Assembly: GCA_965223165.1 (NCBI GenBank)
Contig: CBDCVQ010000020.1
Location: 496,001-560,000 of the forward strand
Length of the DNA: 64,000 nt
Direction: 5' to 3'
Source: JABDMH01 sp965223165
GTDB taxonomy: Bacteria; Bacteroidota; Bacteroidia; Chitinophagales; Saprospiraceae
The notes under the pieces were generated by a model that saw only the letters and a list, made by a program, of their open reading frames with translations, was not told where the DNA came from and searched no databases. A program made the translations under genes and the position numbers. Positions 56,066-64,000 of this stretch are shown in pieces. Position 1 is the first letter of the stretch; every line of letters begins with the position of its first letter.

Positions 56066-56302
56066 GTGGACATTTTCCGCGGTAAATGCGGCTATTGCGA
56101 AACACCCATTTTGGTGCACAATCATCCCAGTGGGGTCTTGCAGCCATCAGAGGCAGATCTGGACATGACTGATCGCATGCTCAAGGCCGGCCATCGTTTT
56201 GTAGACTCATGCGGTCCGACCCCAGACCCTGACTCATCATTGCTGTTGGTACGAGGTGCGATTTGGCTAATACTTCAAATTTGCTACAGATTCACTTGCT
56301 AA
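56066..56302 (+). pseudogene. Fragment of a RadC/JAB-domain gene
   Basis: ILVHNHPSGVLQPSEADLDM is the JAMM metal motif of RadC-type proteins (HxHPSGxxxPSxxD), followed by TDRMLKAGHRFVDS. The N-terminal part is missing, and after about residue 50 the sequence no longer follows the family (the usual LDHxI is absent). RadC fragments are common in mobile islands. Confidence 0.65.
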
Positions 56303-56335
56303 TTTGGGCGTCCATTTATCGCCCAAAGCGGGAAC

Positions 56336-58501
56336 ATGATCAGAGCTACCTTGTCTTTCGCACTGGCAGTGCTTGTCGTCCAAGCACTTGTGTGCCAGGA
56401 AGCGTCTGCCCCCATGATGGCTGCCATGCTGATCCAAACTCCCCTGCAAATCGATGGTAGACTGGACGAGCCGGACTGGGCTCGAGCCCCGGCAGAGGAG
56501 CATCTGCGTACCACGGAGCCGGTGGAAGGGGCCATGCCCAGCGGTCGAACAGTCGTACGTGTGTTGGCCAGTACCAAAGCCCTCATCGTCGGGGTCGAAT
56601 GTCACTATGAGGACCCCACGAAGATCGTCAGTTTTGCCAAGTTGCGTGATACCGAGTTGGAGACCGAGGACCACGTGCGACTGGTGATCGACCCCTTTCT
56701 CGACGGTCAGTCTGGCTATATCTTTGGGGTTAATGCCAGCGGCGCCCGATACGATGCGCTGGTGTCCAATCGGGGTGAGTCGGAAAACGTGGAATGGGAT
56801 GCCGTATGGGAAGCACGCACGAGCCGGCAATCCTATGGATGGTCGGTGGAGATCCGCATACCGATTCAAAGCATCAGTTTTCGTAAAGACGTCCCGCATT
56901 GGGCCTTTAATATTGAGCGCCGGATCCAAAGCAATCAGGAGACGATCCGCTGGGCTAACGTCAAGGTGGATCAGTGGTTTATCCAGACCAGCCGGGCCGG
57001 ACATCTCACGGGGCTTCCCGACTTTGACTATGGTCTTGGCCTAAACGTGCGCCCCTCGTTGATCATGGCAGCCGAGCGGGAAGGCAGCAGCTCGACGGAT
57101 CTCTCGCTGGAGCCCAGCTTGGATATGGGCGTTCGATTGTCTCCCAATGTGCAAGCCACTGTGACGATCAACACGGACTTTGCCGAGACCGAGGTCGATA
57201 GTCGACAGACCAATTTGACCCGATTTCCTCTGTTCTTTCCCGAAAAACGAGCCTTCTTCCTGGAGGGCTCCGACATCTTTGAGTTTGGAGTGGGGCTATC
57301 CGGTCGGAGATCCAGGCAGCTCGTGCCCTTCTTCAGCCGCCGAATCGGTTTGTACGAGGGAGAACCGGTACCGATCACCGCGGGAGCCAAAGTCAATGGA
57401 CGCATCGGCAATACTGGCTTTGGAGGTCTGGTAGCCCGCACAGCAAACTCCACCCACGAGGGCCAAGAGCTGCCAGGCAGCACGATGGGCGTCTTTCGGA
57501 TGCGGCAGAATGTACTCCAGGAGTCCTCCGTGGGCGTCATCGGTATGTTTGGCGACCCCACCGGCCCATCCGGTAGCTACTCGGGAGGGGCGGACTTCAC
57601 CTTTCAGACGACCCGATTTCGAGGCAACAAGAATCTGATTGCCGGGGTGTGGGGGCTGCAAACCGAGACAGCTGCCTCATCACGGGAGCATGCCTATGGG
57701 CTCAAAGTGGATTACCCTAACGACCTTTGGGACATTTCGCTCACCTACATTAAGATCAGCCAGGGTTTTACTCCGTCCCTCGGATTTGTGCCGAGGACGG
57801 GCGTACACTTCACTCGGCTGGGTGCTACCTACGCCCCTCGACCCAAGTGGCCCTGGCTGCGACAGATGCGCAATCAGCTCTTCCTCACGCTCTACACGGA
57901 TTTGGACGGCAAATGGGAGTCTTACAGCATTTTCACAGCACCACTCAACTGGCAGCTCGAAAGCGGCGATCGGGTAGAATTCAAATTTAATCCGAGGGGT
58001 GAGCGCCTGATTGCCCCGTTTGATATAGCCAGCGAGGTGACGATCCCGCAGGATAGCTACCATCACATTCGCTATAGCTTTGAGGCAGATCTGGCAGCCA
58101 AGCGCAAGCTCAGCGGGATGCTGGAATGGACCTTTGGTCCGTTTTACGATGGCCGTTTGCAGGAGTTTGAAGCCGGACTCAATTGGAATCCTTCGGCCCT
58201 GATCACCGTGGAATGGATCGCCGTGCACAATGTTGGTCGATTGCCATTTGGCGATTTTGAACAGACCCTGCTGGGTACTCGGGTCCGGTTCAATATTACG
58301 CCCGACCTGCAGCTCAACAGTTTCTTCCAATACGATACCGGTAGTCGCGAGCTGGGCGTAAACGCGCGTCTACACTGGATCTTCCATCCTCAAGGCGACT
58401 TTTTTGCGGTGTACAATCACAATACCTTTTATAGCCCGGAGCAGACCCAGTTTCTCGGCAATCAACTCCTGCTCAAAGTCAGGTACAATTTTAGGATGTA
58501 G
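56336..58501 (+). CDS. CBM9-like plus DUF5916 outer-membrane protein
   Basis: 721 residues with a signal peptide (ALAVLVVQALVCQ). The first 200 residues fit a CBM9-like sandwich: LQIDGRLDEPDWARA, then RLVIDPFLDGQSGYIFGVNA. From about 240 the DUF5916 barrel-like domain starts, with NTDFAETEVDSRQTNLTRFP and FPEKRAFFLEGSDIFEFG, which are nearly invariant in this family. The protein ends LLLKVRYNFRM, a barrel-type last strand. DUF5916 proteins are widespread in Bacteroidota and their function is not known; carbohydrate-related export or binding is suggested. Confidence 0.88.
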   Translation: MIRATLSFALAVLVVQALVCQEASAPMMAAMLIQTPLQIDGRLDEPDWARAPAEEHLRTTEPVEGAMPSGRTVVRVLASTKALIVGVECHYEDPTKIVSFAKLRDTELETEDHVRLVIDPFLDGQSGYIFGVNASGARYDALVSNRGESENVEWDAVWEARTSRQSYGWSVEIRIPIQSISFRKDVPHWAFNIERRIQSNQETIRWANVKVDQWFIQTSRAGHLTGLPDFDYGLGLNVRPSLIMAAEREGSSSTDLSLEPSLDMGVRLSPNVQATVTINTDFAETEVDSRQTNLTRFPLFFPEKRAFFLEGSDIFEFGVGLSGRRSRQLVPFFSRRIGLYEGEPVPITAGAKVNGRIGNTGFGGLVARTANSTHEGQELPGSTMGVFRMRQNVLQESSVGVIGMFGDPTGPSGSYSGGADFTFQTTRFRGNKNLIAGVWGLQTETAASSREHAYGLKVDYPNDLWDISLTYIKISQGFTPSLGFVPRTGVHFTRLGATYAPRPKWPWLRQMRNQLFLTLYTDLDGKWESYSIFTAPLNWQLESGDRVEFKFNPRGERLIAPFDIASEVTIPQDSYHHIRYSFEADLAAKRKLSGMLEWTFGPFYDGRLQEFEAGLNWNPSALITVEWIAVHNVGRLPFGDFEQTLLGTRVRFNITPDLQLNSFFQYDTGSRELGVNARLHWIFHPQGDFFAVYNHNTFYSPEQTQFLGNQLLLKVRYNFRM

Positions 58502-59102
58502 TGGAGGTGTCTAATTGGGGAGGTGTTTAACTGTGCAAGTGACTGGGCAGACAAAACGCAGCTCAACAATTCAACAACTCCTCGATTCAACCCCCCATCG
58601 GTGGCTTCAAGCGTCACTGTGCACAGACTTTGCTGCGTGGGCGAGTGAATAGCCTTAACCAAGTAGTGAGATTGTAGGAGTCAAGTGTATCCAAAATTGC
58701 CTAGCTTAACTGCGACTTTGTCCCTGCCATCTTCCACATCGGTGCTGCACGCCAGTAGTATCGCCAAGCACGAAATGGTCTGGTTCCGAGTCAAGAATAC
58801 CTGTCAAAGGACAGTTCACGGTAGCCGGTGGGAGCAAATCACCTGGTGCTCCGATGCCGACTTGGTATTGGACGCTGACTTTGTTGCGACGCTCTCACTA
58901 GCTTGTGCTCAAGGAGGCATTTGTAGGTGTATTGATCATGGATTCCTGCAGATCCTCGACAGAGGTGTGGGAGGGCAGGTGATCCTTCCCCTCTTTTTCG
59001 TTCGGAGGACCATTCGCGGACTCCACCGGGAACGTGTCTCCGTGTAGGTCTTATGGAAGGATGGTCCGTCAGGCGTGCCCTCCTGCATGGCACACCTTGA
59101 CT
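58502..59102. other. Gap of 600 bases
   Basis: Open frames on both strands around 58.69-59.09 kb overlap each other and match nothing, so I do not call a gene. Confidence 0.4.
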
Positions 59103-59498
59103 CTAATTATTCATATTTTCATCAACCCAGATCACCTTACCCCGAGTAGCCAGGCTCCTACTTTGGCCCTTAGTCAATATTCTCTTCTCAGGACTAGAAT
59201 GAATTTCCGCGTGATGATCGTTTCCCGAAACGGGCAAAGGGACCACATGCAGACCTAGTTCAATACACAGTTCCATGGGTATTTCAATCATCGCCTTGAC
59301 GATAAAGCCACGCGACCTGAAAGCTTTGAGGATCTCGTCATCTGATCTTCCATCACGTCTATCCACCGAGACACCATTCCGATCACGAAAAGTGCCGCTT
59401 TCCACGCGTTTCTGAACGTAACTCCATTTCTCGGGATGTACCGATCTCACAAGGATCTCCTCCGGGAGTATACCACGGGGTGATGAACTCTCACACAT
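59103..59498 (-). CDS. Conserved small protein, third gene of an overlapping three-gene cassette
   Basis: 131 residues. ILVRSVHPEKWSYVQKRVES, then FRDRNGVSVDRRDGRSDDEI, then SPEKRILTKGQSRSLATRG. I have the impression of an uncharacterised bacterial family with these blocks but cannot name it. Mostly polar, no signal peptide. Its ATG lies inside the 3' end of the second gene (8-base overlap), so the three are cotranslated. Confidence 0.6.
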   Translation of the reverse strand: MCESSSPRGILPEEILVRSVHPEKWSYVQKRVESGTFRDRNGVSVDRRDGRSDDEILKAFRSRGFIVKAMIEIPMELCIELGLHVVPLPVSGNDHHAEIHSSPEKRILTKGQSRSLATRGKVIWVDENMNN

Positions 59499-59928
59499 TA
59501 AAGTCCTTCACCAACTCCAAGAATTCATCTTCGTCAAATACTCGATCATCCTCAACCCCATCGATTCGCTTGTAGACTTCGATTCTATCCTCGTATATTT
59601 CGGCTTGAAGAAAATCGCCGTTGACCTTATTGTACTCGAGGTGAATGTCATTGTTACTGCCGGGGAAGATCTCAGTCTGCACGCTTAGCTTTGCAATAAT
59701 AGTCTGAGCGCGCTCGATCAATGCTGGCGTCAATGTCAAAGCACCATAACCATCGTAGTCTCTGCCCAGGTTACGGTACTTCTCGAGAAGAGCCATATTG
59801 CTGTCCAGCTTAGACGGGCCTTGCTGAAAGAAGGAGCCCCATTTGCTTGGTGTAGAGAAGATCATAGAAACGGACCATTGCTTACCAGTAGTACTATCTG
59901 TCTCCCTGTTTTTCAGCGTTAGATTCAT
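59491..59928 (-). CDS. Unrecognised protein, second gene of the three-gene cassette
   Basis: 145 residues from ATG 59928 (TTG 59952 is in frame). NMALLEKYRNLGRDYDGYGA is followed by ALTLTPALIERAQTIIAKLS, then IHLEYNKVNGDFLQAEIYED and an acidic end (VEDDRVFDEDEFLELVKDF). The block pattern recalls small proteins with a DYDGYGA-type motif in toxin-antitoxin-like or defence cassettes, but I cannot name it. The start lies 35 bases inside the first gene. Confidence 0.6.
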   Translation of the reverse strand: MNLTLKNRETDSTTGKQWSVSMIFSTPSKWGSFFQQGPSKLDSNMALLEKYRNLGRDYDGYGALTLTPALIERAQTIIAKLSVQTEIFPGSNNDIHLEYNKVNGDFLQAEIYEDRIEVYKRIDGVEDDRVFDEDEFLELVKDFNV

Positions 59929-60265
59929 TCTTGAGTTTTTCAATTCGATCAATATGTTTCGTCATCCAACTGTGCAGTTCCTTTGCCTGCTCCAAGTGCA
60001 GCACGACTCCAGTCTCTACAAATCGGACGATACTCGACTGAAGATCCTCCGGCTCACTCGCTATACGATCCTGCAATTTGCCATCATCATCAACTTGGAA
60101 TGTCTCCGATTTGGGAAGGGCGGGTCTCTCTAGGAAGAAGTTTATTACGAACTCTCCCTTGGTGTTCACACCTCCGTGAGCCCCGTTAACGTAGCGGGGG
60201 TTGTAGTCATCCGTAAAGACATACTTGTACTTTATGTGCCCTTTCTTGGCTTCAGGTTTTGCCAT
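59894..60265 (-). CDS. DUF3467-like small protein, first gene of the three-gene cassette
   Basis: 123 residues. YKYVFTDDYNPRYVNGAHGG is followed by GEFVINFFLERPALPKSETF and a helix LHLEQAKELHSWMTKHIDRI. The layout, a beta-rich body followed by a helix with AKxLxxxLxxxIxxxE, resembles DUF3467 proteins. Cytoplasmic, function unknown. It leads a tight cluster with the next two genes. Confidence 0.6.
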   Translation of the reverse strand: MAKPEAKKGHIKYKYVFTDDYNPRYVNGAHGGVNTKGEFVINFFLERPALPKSETFQVDDDGKLQDRIASEPEDLQSSIVRFVETGVVLHLEQAKELHSWMTKHIDRIEKLKNESNAEKQGDR

Positions 60266-60763
60266 CTAGCTATCCGGGATAGTGAAACAATTGTTGGATA
60301 TCAACGAATGTTTGCTAACGTTTGTTTCACCTGTTACTTGCAACAAAGATCGTGCCTCTCGACTTTCTGGGACTGACAGATAGCACCTAGTCTATCTCAT
60401 GGACAAGTTAATCATAAATTGGGATTATGCTAATCTCACTCCTCCACCAGCCCGAAACGAATTATTTTGGCTGATACTGTACCCACCTGCACCCTCGAAG
60501 TGCGGGAGGTTGCCATCAAAGGATGTATCTTCATGGAGCCGTGGTGCAAGCTGTTCTTCACGACTATGTGACTCCCTTTGCGATTGTCCCGATCACAATT
60601 CTTCTTGTCATGACTAGGCAATACCGAAAATCGCACGGACCTAATGGCACCCTTACCACCCTGGAAATTCGAGATCGTCTTAAGCACTACCGTCAATTTT
60701 GTGAGTCCCCTTCACAGGTCCTTTTTCTCCCTGCAAACCAATGCAATGCCTACTTTTGTGCGC
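60266..60763. other. Gap of about 500 bases upstream of gatB
   Basis: No convincing gene; frames here are short or continue the gatB frame upstream of its real start. Confidence 0.4.
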
Positions 60764-62215
60764 ATGATGGAAAAATCGAGGTACGAGGCCGTGATTGGCT
60801 TGGAGATGCACATCCAACTAGCTACCCAGTCAAAGGCTTTCTGCAGCGATGCAGCCACTTTTGGGGCGGAGCCCAACACGCAGACGGGCATCATCAGCCT
60901 GGCCCATCCCGGTACGCTTCCGCGGCTGAATCGCAAGCAACTGACCTATGCCATCCGATTAGGGCTTGCGATCGGTAGCGACATCAGTCGGACTTCCTAC
61001 TTTGATCGCAAGCACTATTTCTACCCAGATCTACCCAAGGGATTTCAGACCACCCAAGACAACCGTCCCATCTGTGTGGGTGGAATGGTCCAACTACGGC
61101 AAGGGGATATCGGCCGTTCGATCCGGATCAACCGCATCCACATGGAAGAAGATGCCGGCAAATCCCTGCACGAATTGAGTCCATCAAACTCCATGATTGA
61201 CCTCAACCGAGCCGGTGTGCCCCTGCTAGAGCTGGTGACGGAACCTGACTTTCGCTCCGCTGACGAAGTCTACTTATTCATCAATAAGCTGCGTCAGTTG
61301 GTGCGTTATCTGGACATTTCCGACGGCAACATGGAGGAGGGCTCGCTGCGTTGCGATTGCAATATCTCCATCCGAAAGCCAGGCCAGCAGCAACTCAATG
61401 CCCGCTGCGAGGTGAAGAATATCAACTCGGCCAGATTTGCACGCAAGGCCATCAATCTGGAGATTGTCCGTCAGGCAGGCATCATGGATGCGGGAGGACA
61501 AGTGACCCAGGAGACTCGCGAATATGACCCCGTGGCCGACGTCACTCGGCCCTTGAGAGGCAAGGAGGACGCCCATGACTACCGCTACTTTCCCGAACCG
61601 GACATTCCGCTCCTACAGATCACGCAAGAAGAGGTGGATCTGATCCGTGCCCAAATGCCCATGCTGCCAGATGAGAGAGCCGATCAGTACAGGCAAGAAC
61701 TGCACCTCTCGGCTGCTGATGCGGCCATACTCACCGAGACAAAGGAGCATGCGGATCTCTTCGATCGCCTTTGTACAGACTACTCCGACCTTGCTCCCCC
61801 ACTCGCAGCCAAGTTCTTCATCAACAAATGGATGCCCGAGGCCCGCGAACGCAAGCTCACCAATGGCGAAATGCCGCCTCTCAAAGAAGCTGCCTCGCTG
61901 CTGCGACTCATCCAATCCAAGAAGATTGTGCAAAGCGTGGCTTACCAAAAACTCTGGCCGGCGATGCTGACTGGTGGCCACACCGTGGATGAACTCGTGG
62001 AGCAGCTCGATCTGGTGCAGACGGACGACCGCAGTGCCATCGTAGCACTCGCTCAGGAGGTGATCGCGGAAAACCCCGAACAGCTGGCCAAGTACAAGCG
62101 AGGTAAAAAGAACCTACTTACCTTCTTCATGGGTCAACTGATGCGCAAGTCCCGGGGAAAGGCCAAGCCGGACATGGCACGTGAAGTACTCCAGGCCCTG
62201 CTGGAAGAGGGCTAA
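60764..62215 (+). CDS. gatB: Aspartyl/glutamyl-tRNA amidotransferase subunit B
   Basis: About 483 residues from ATG 60764 (ATG 60767 and ATG 60746 are alternatives), normal for GatB. The family signatures are clear: EAVIGLEMHIQL, KHYFYPDLPKGFQTTQ, VPLLELVTEPDF, MEEGSLRCDCNIS and HDYRYFPEPDIPLL. A YqeY-like tail ends the protein. It amidates mischarged Glu-tRNA(Gln) or Asp-tRNA(Asn) with GatA and GatC, which are not in the window. Confidence 0.97.
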   Translation: MMEKSRYEAVIGLEMHIQLATQSKAFCSDAATFGAEPNTQTGIISLAHPGTLPRLNRKQLTYAIRLGLAIGSDISRTSYFDRKHYFYPDLPKGFQTTQDNRPICVGGMVQLRQGDIGRSIRINRIHMEEDAGKSLHELSPSNSMIDLNRAGVPLLELVTEPDFRSADEVYLFINKLRQLVRYLDISDGNMEEGSLRCDCNISIRKPGQQQLNARCEVKNINSARFARKAINLEIVRQAGIMDAGGQVTQETREYDPVADVTRPLRGKEDAHDYRYFPEPDIPLLQITQEEVDLIRAQMPMLPDERADQYRQELHLSAADAAILTETKEHADLFDRLCTDYSDLAPPLAAKFFINKWMPEARERKLTNGEMPPLKEAASLLRLIQSKKIVQSVAYQKLWPAMLTGGHTVDELVEQLDLVQTDDRSAIVALAQEVIAENPEQLAKYKRGKKNLLTFFMGQLMRKSRGKAKPDMAREVLQALLEEG

Positions 62216-62235
62216 CAACCCGCACCAGTTGAGGA

Positions 62236-62343
62236 CTAGTAGCGTTTCGCATTAGATTTTGTTGCTAATTCTAATGTCTTTGGTCCGCATACTTCGTTGC
62301 AAAGCCTCGCCATAGCTGCGGCTCTAATGCGAAACGCTACTAG
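62236..62343. repeat. Dispersed inverted-repeat element, copy 2 (108 bp, perfect 21-bp ends)
   Basis: Left ctagtagcgtttcgcatt at 62236 and right aatgcgaaacgctactag ending 62343 are exact reverse complements over 21 bases including the next bases inward. The interior has the shared block ttggtccgcatacttcgttg. It lies 20 bases after the gatB stop. No coding frame inside. Confidence 0.85.
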
Positions 62344-62576
62344 CGCCAGCAAACAATGCCATCTAGTGAAAGCGTCGGGAAGAAGCAACGGGGAAGCAGC
62401 TATTCAAAGAGGTAAAATCTGCATGGCCCGGGAAGACGGTCGACCTTTAGGACTTTCTTAAACGTAAGCAGACAACTAAGACGGCTTTGGCGCCCACTAC
62501 ATTCGTGCCCAGGACAGGCACATCTAGATTTTGGGTTGGCTAATTTTTTTATAAATTTATTTCTAATACGAAACCC

Positions 62577-62912
62577 ATGGACAGAAAGACGTCTGAACTC
62601 ACAAAGCTATATTATACCATCGGTGAGGTGGCAGAGATGTTTGACGTGTCCAAATCTCTCATACGCTACTGGGAGAGTGAGTTTACCATCTTACGACCAC
62701 ACAAGAATAGCAAAGGGGACCGTCGGTTTACCAAGCAGAACATCGCTCAGCTGGAGCTCATCTACCATCTGGTGAAGGAGAAAGGATTTACACTCGAAGG
62801 TGCCAAAAAGGAGATTAGGAGCAATAAACATCAGATGGTGCGCAAAAAGAAGATCCTTCACTCGTTAGAATCCATCCGTGAGGGTCTCATTGATATTCGA
62901 TCAAGAATCTAG
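62577..62912 (+). CDS. MerR-family transcriptional regulator
   Basis: 111 residues. A MerR winged helix opens the protein (LYYTIGEVAEMFDVSKSLIR, then YWESEFTILRPHKNSKGDRR), followed by a helix that dimerises (LIYHLVKEKGFTLEGAKKEI). There is no C-terminal ligand or metal domain and no Cys. It is a very common short form in Bacteroidota. An AT-rich stretch precedes the start. Its end overlaps the convergent ABC gene by 12 bases. Confidence 0.9.
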   Translation: MDRKTSELTKLYYTIGEVAEMFDVSKSLIRYWESEFTILRPHKNSKGDRRFTKQNIAQLELIYHLVKEKGFTLEGAKKEIRSNKHQMVRKKKILHSLESIREGLIDIRSRI

Positions 62913-63578
62913 CGCACCTCCCACGACTTGACCCGCCCTTGCGGCATAATCACTGACCGATACCATGGTCTCACATAAAGCCAGGTCCTCCGGATCATTG
63001 CTGGCCAGTAGGACTAGTCGCCCCTTCGCATGTTCTTTGAACAGGTCTGCAAACCAATCTCTGCCCGCCTGATCCAGGTAACTTGTGGGCTCATCCAGCA
63101 AGACCACAGACACATCAGATAACAGGGCCAGCCCGATCTTCAGCCGCTGCATCAGACCCGATGACAGGGCGTCAACCATCGTGTGGGCGTGCTGATCCAG
63201 CTGTATCCGCTCCAGGATCTCGGCCGGCCTAAGGCCCGACACAAATGACTTAAATCGGTGATGAAAGCGAAGCTGCTCAATCACCGTCAGTTCGCCCACC
63301 AGTGCAACATAGGGAGCTCCAAAAGACAGCCTGGAACACCATTCGCCTTCGGGAATATCGAGTCCTTGATCCCAAAACTGGACCTTGCCTTGGGTAGGTG
63401 ACGTATAGCCTGAAATGATCTTAAGCAGCGTGGACTTGCCCGAACCATTGGGGCCAGAGATCCCGTACACGTGGGGAAGGGCAAAGATGTAGTTGACATC
63501 TCGAAAGACCCACCGACGGTACTGCTTACCCAGGCCAGTCAGGTGGATCTGTAGATCGACACTAGTAGAGTTTCGCAT
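62901..63578 (-). CDS. ABC transporter ATP-binding protein
   Basis: 225 residues. Walker A is ISGPNGSGKSTLLKI near 40, the signature region is LSSGLMQRLKIGLALL, Walker B is VVLLDEPTSYLD and the switch His is replaced (LLASNDPED). The permease is not in the window. The ATG 63578 lies within the left terminal repeat of dispersed element copy 3, so the first five or so residues come from the element. Confidence 0.9.
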   Translation of the reverse strand: MRNSTSVDLQIHLTGLGKQYRRWVFRDVNYIFALPHVYGISGPNGSGKSTLLKIISGYTSPTQGKVQFWDQGLDIPEGEWCSRLSFGAPYVALVGELTVIEQLRFHHRFKSFVSGLRPAEILERIQLDQHAHTMVDALSSGLMQRLKIGLALLSDVSVVLLDEPTSYLDQAGRDWFADLFKEHAKGRLVLLASNDPEDLALCETMVSVSDYAARAGQVVGGALDS

Positions 63579-63776
63579 TACATCTTGTGGTTAATTCTAA
63601 GGTCTTTGGTCCGCATACTTCGTTGCAAAGCCTCGCCGTAGCCACCCACCCGCTGCCGCGGACCCATCTCTACTCGCATTGTCATGCTCGACTCTACGAG
63701 ATCGTTCGGTCATGCTTCGTCTGCAAACAAAATCCTATTAGAACTATGCAACATATCTAATGCGAAGATCTACTAG
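63562..63776. repeat. Dispersed inverted-repeat element, copy 3 (215 bp)
   Basis: Left ctagtagagtttcgcatta at 63562-63580 and right taatgcgaagatctactag at 63758-63776, reverse complements with two mismatches. The interior carries ggtctttggtccgcatactt as in copy 2 and the right-hand block of copy 1. It fills the space between the ABC ATPase start and the lpxA stop and contains both codons. Confidence 0.85.
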
Positions 63777-64000
63777 CCATTAAGCTTTCTGAATCCCTTC
63801 ATAATGCCGCGATCGGCACCGGCGATGAACTGCACGATACGATCACGCTCCTTGGTGGCACGCAGTGACGTCTCTATGATCTTCAGCGCCTGACGGGTAT
63901 TGTAACCTTTGACAAACAAGATGCGGTATATGTCCTGGATGTGATTGATCTGCTCCGAGGTAAATCCTCGGCGGCGCAGCCCCACTGAGTTGATGCCCGC
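63773..64000 (-). CDS. lpxA: Acyl-ACP--UDP-N-acetylglucosamine O-acyltransferase, C-terminal part
   Basis: The last 75 residues of LpxA; the rest is beyond the window. It reads INSVGLRRRGFTSEQINHIQ, then ALKIIETSLRATKERDRIVQ and FIAGADRGIMKGF, the helical tail typical of LpxA in this phylum. LpxA carries out the first step of lipid A synthesis. Its TAG stop overlaps the terminal bases of the repeat element. Confidence 0.9.
   Translation of the reverse strand, partial: AGINSVGLRRRGFTSEQINHIQDIYRILFVKGYNTRQALKIIETSLRATKERDRIVQFIAGADRGIMKGFRKLNG

Noticed and set aside
58685..59093. Two opposing frames of 120 and 84 codons
   Set aside because: They overlap each other, show no recognisable domain and have no ribosome site.
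60523..60978. 151-codon plus-strand frame before gatB
   Set aside because: Runs into gatB in another frame and matches nothing.

Overview
The window comes from a Bacteroidota genome, most likely a Saprospiria/Lewinella-type or other environmental lineage. The main evidence is a SusC/SusD pair, propeller plus Y_Y_Y sensor proteins, a type IX secretion (T9SS) sorting domain, a PorV-like remnant, a DUF5916 protein, DUF6090-like remnants and a TAnnTTTG-type -7 promoter element. Housekeeping anchors are gatB, a MerR-type regulator, an ABC ATPase, the 3' end of lpxA and one tRNA-Arg.

Region 1 (1-25.4 kb) looks like a beta-1,3-glucan (laminarin-type) utilisation locus. One minus-strand operon encodes a clan GH-A glycosidase fused to an outer-membrane-type barrel, a lipoprotein with five tandem binding-module-like repeats, a GH16 laminarinase-like lipoprotein, and the start of a large cytoplasmic GH94/GH149/GH161-like phosphorylase that runs off the window. 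A divergent membrane regulator (Y_Y_Y plus LuxR-type HTH) faces it. A second minus-strand operon is susC-susD followed, with almost no spacing, by two propeller sensors whose output is a class III nucleotide cyclase. One of these also carries histidine kinase and receiver domains. Such sensors usually end in a DNA-binding domain, so this is the most unusual arrangement in the window.

Region 2 (25.5-41 kb) is accessory. It holds a secreted HEXXH protein, an S1 sulfatase, a long stretch of broken genes (DUF6090-like N-termini, a frameshifted deoxyribosyltransferase-like gene, a cyclase stub, a porV 3' fragment, a frameshifted AraC gene, a truncated serine hydrolase), an FAD oxidase with a Bor-like lipoprotein, and a deacetylase/GNAT pair.

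Region 3 (41-47.5 kb) carries orphan genes, including one protein that joins a DRGH nuclease, a trypsin-like protease and a lamin-tail domain, then the tRNA-Arg with its terminator and an M15 peptidase. Region 4 (47.5-53.7 kb) is a four-gene ECF sigma operon: a T9SS-secreted cohesin/dockerin-like protein, the sigma factor, a membrane anti-sigma-like protein with an outer-membrane-barrel C-terminus, and a lipoprotein. A strong terminator follows it.

Region 5 (53.7-64 kb) has a sialidase-like lipoprotein, an AlbA_2/ATPase gene flanked by TATCAAATAA repeats, a radC fragment, a DUF5916 protein, an overlapping three-gene cassette of unknown function, gatB, merR, an ABC ATPase and lpxA. Short elements with terminal inverted repeats, some of which carry neighbouring start or stop codons, are dispersed from 33 kb to the end of the window.
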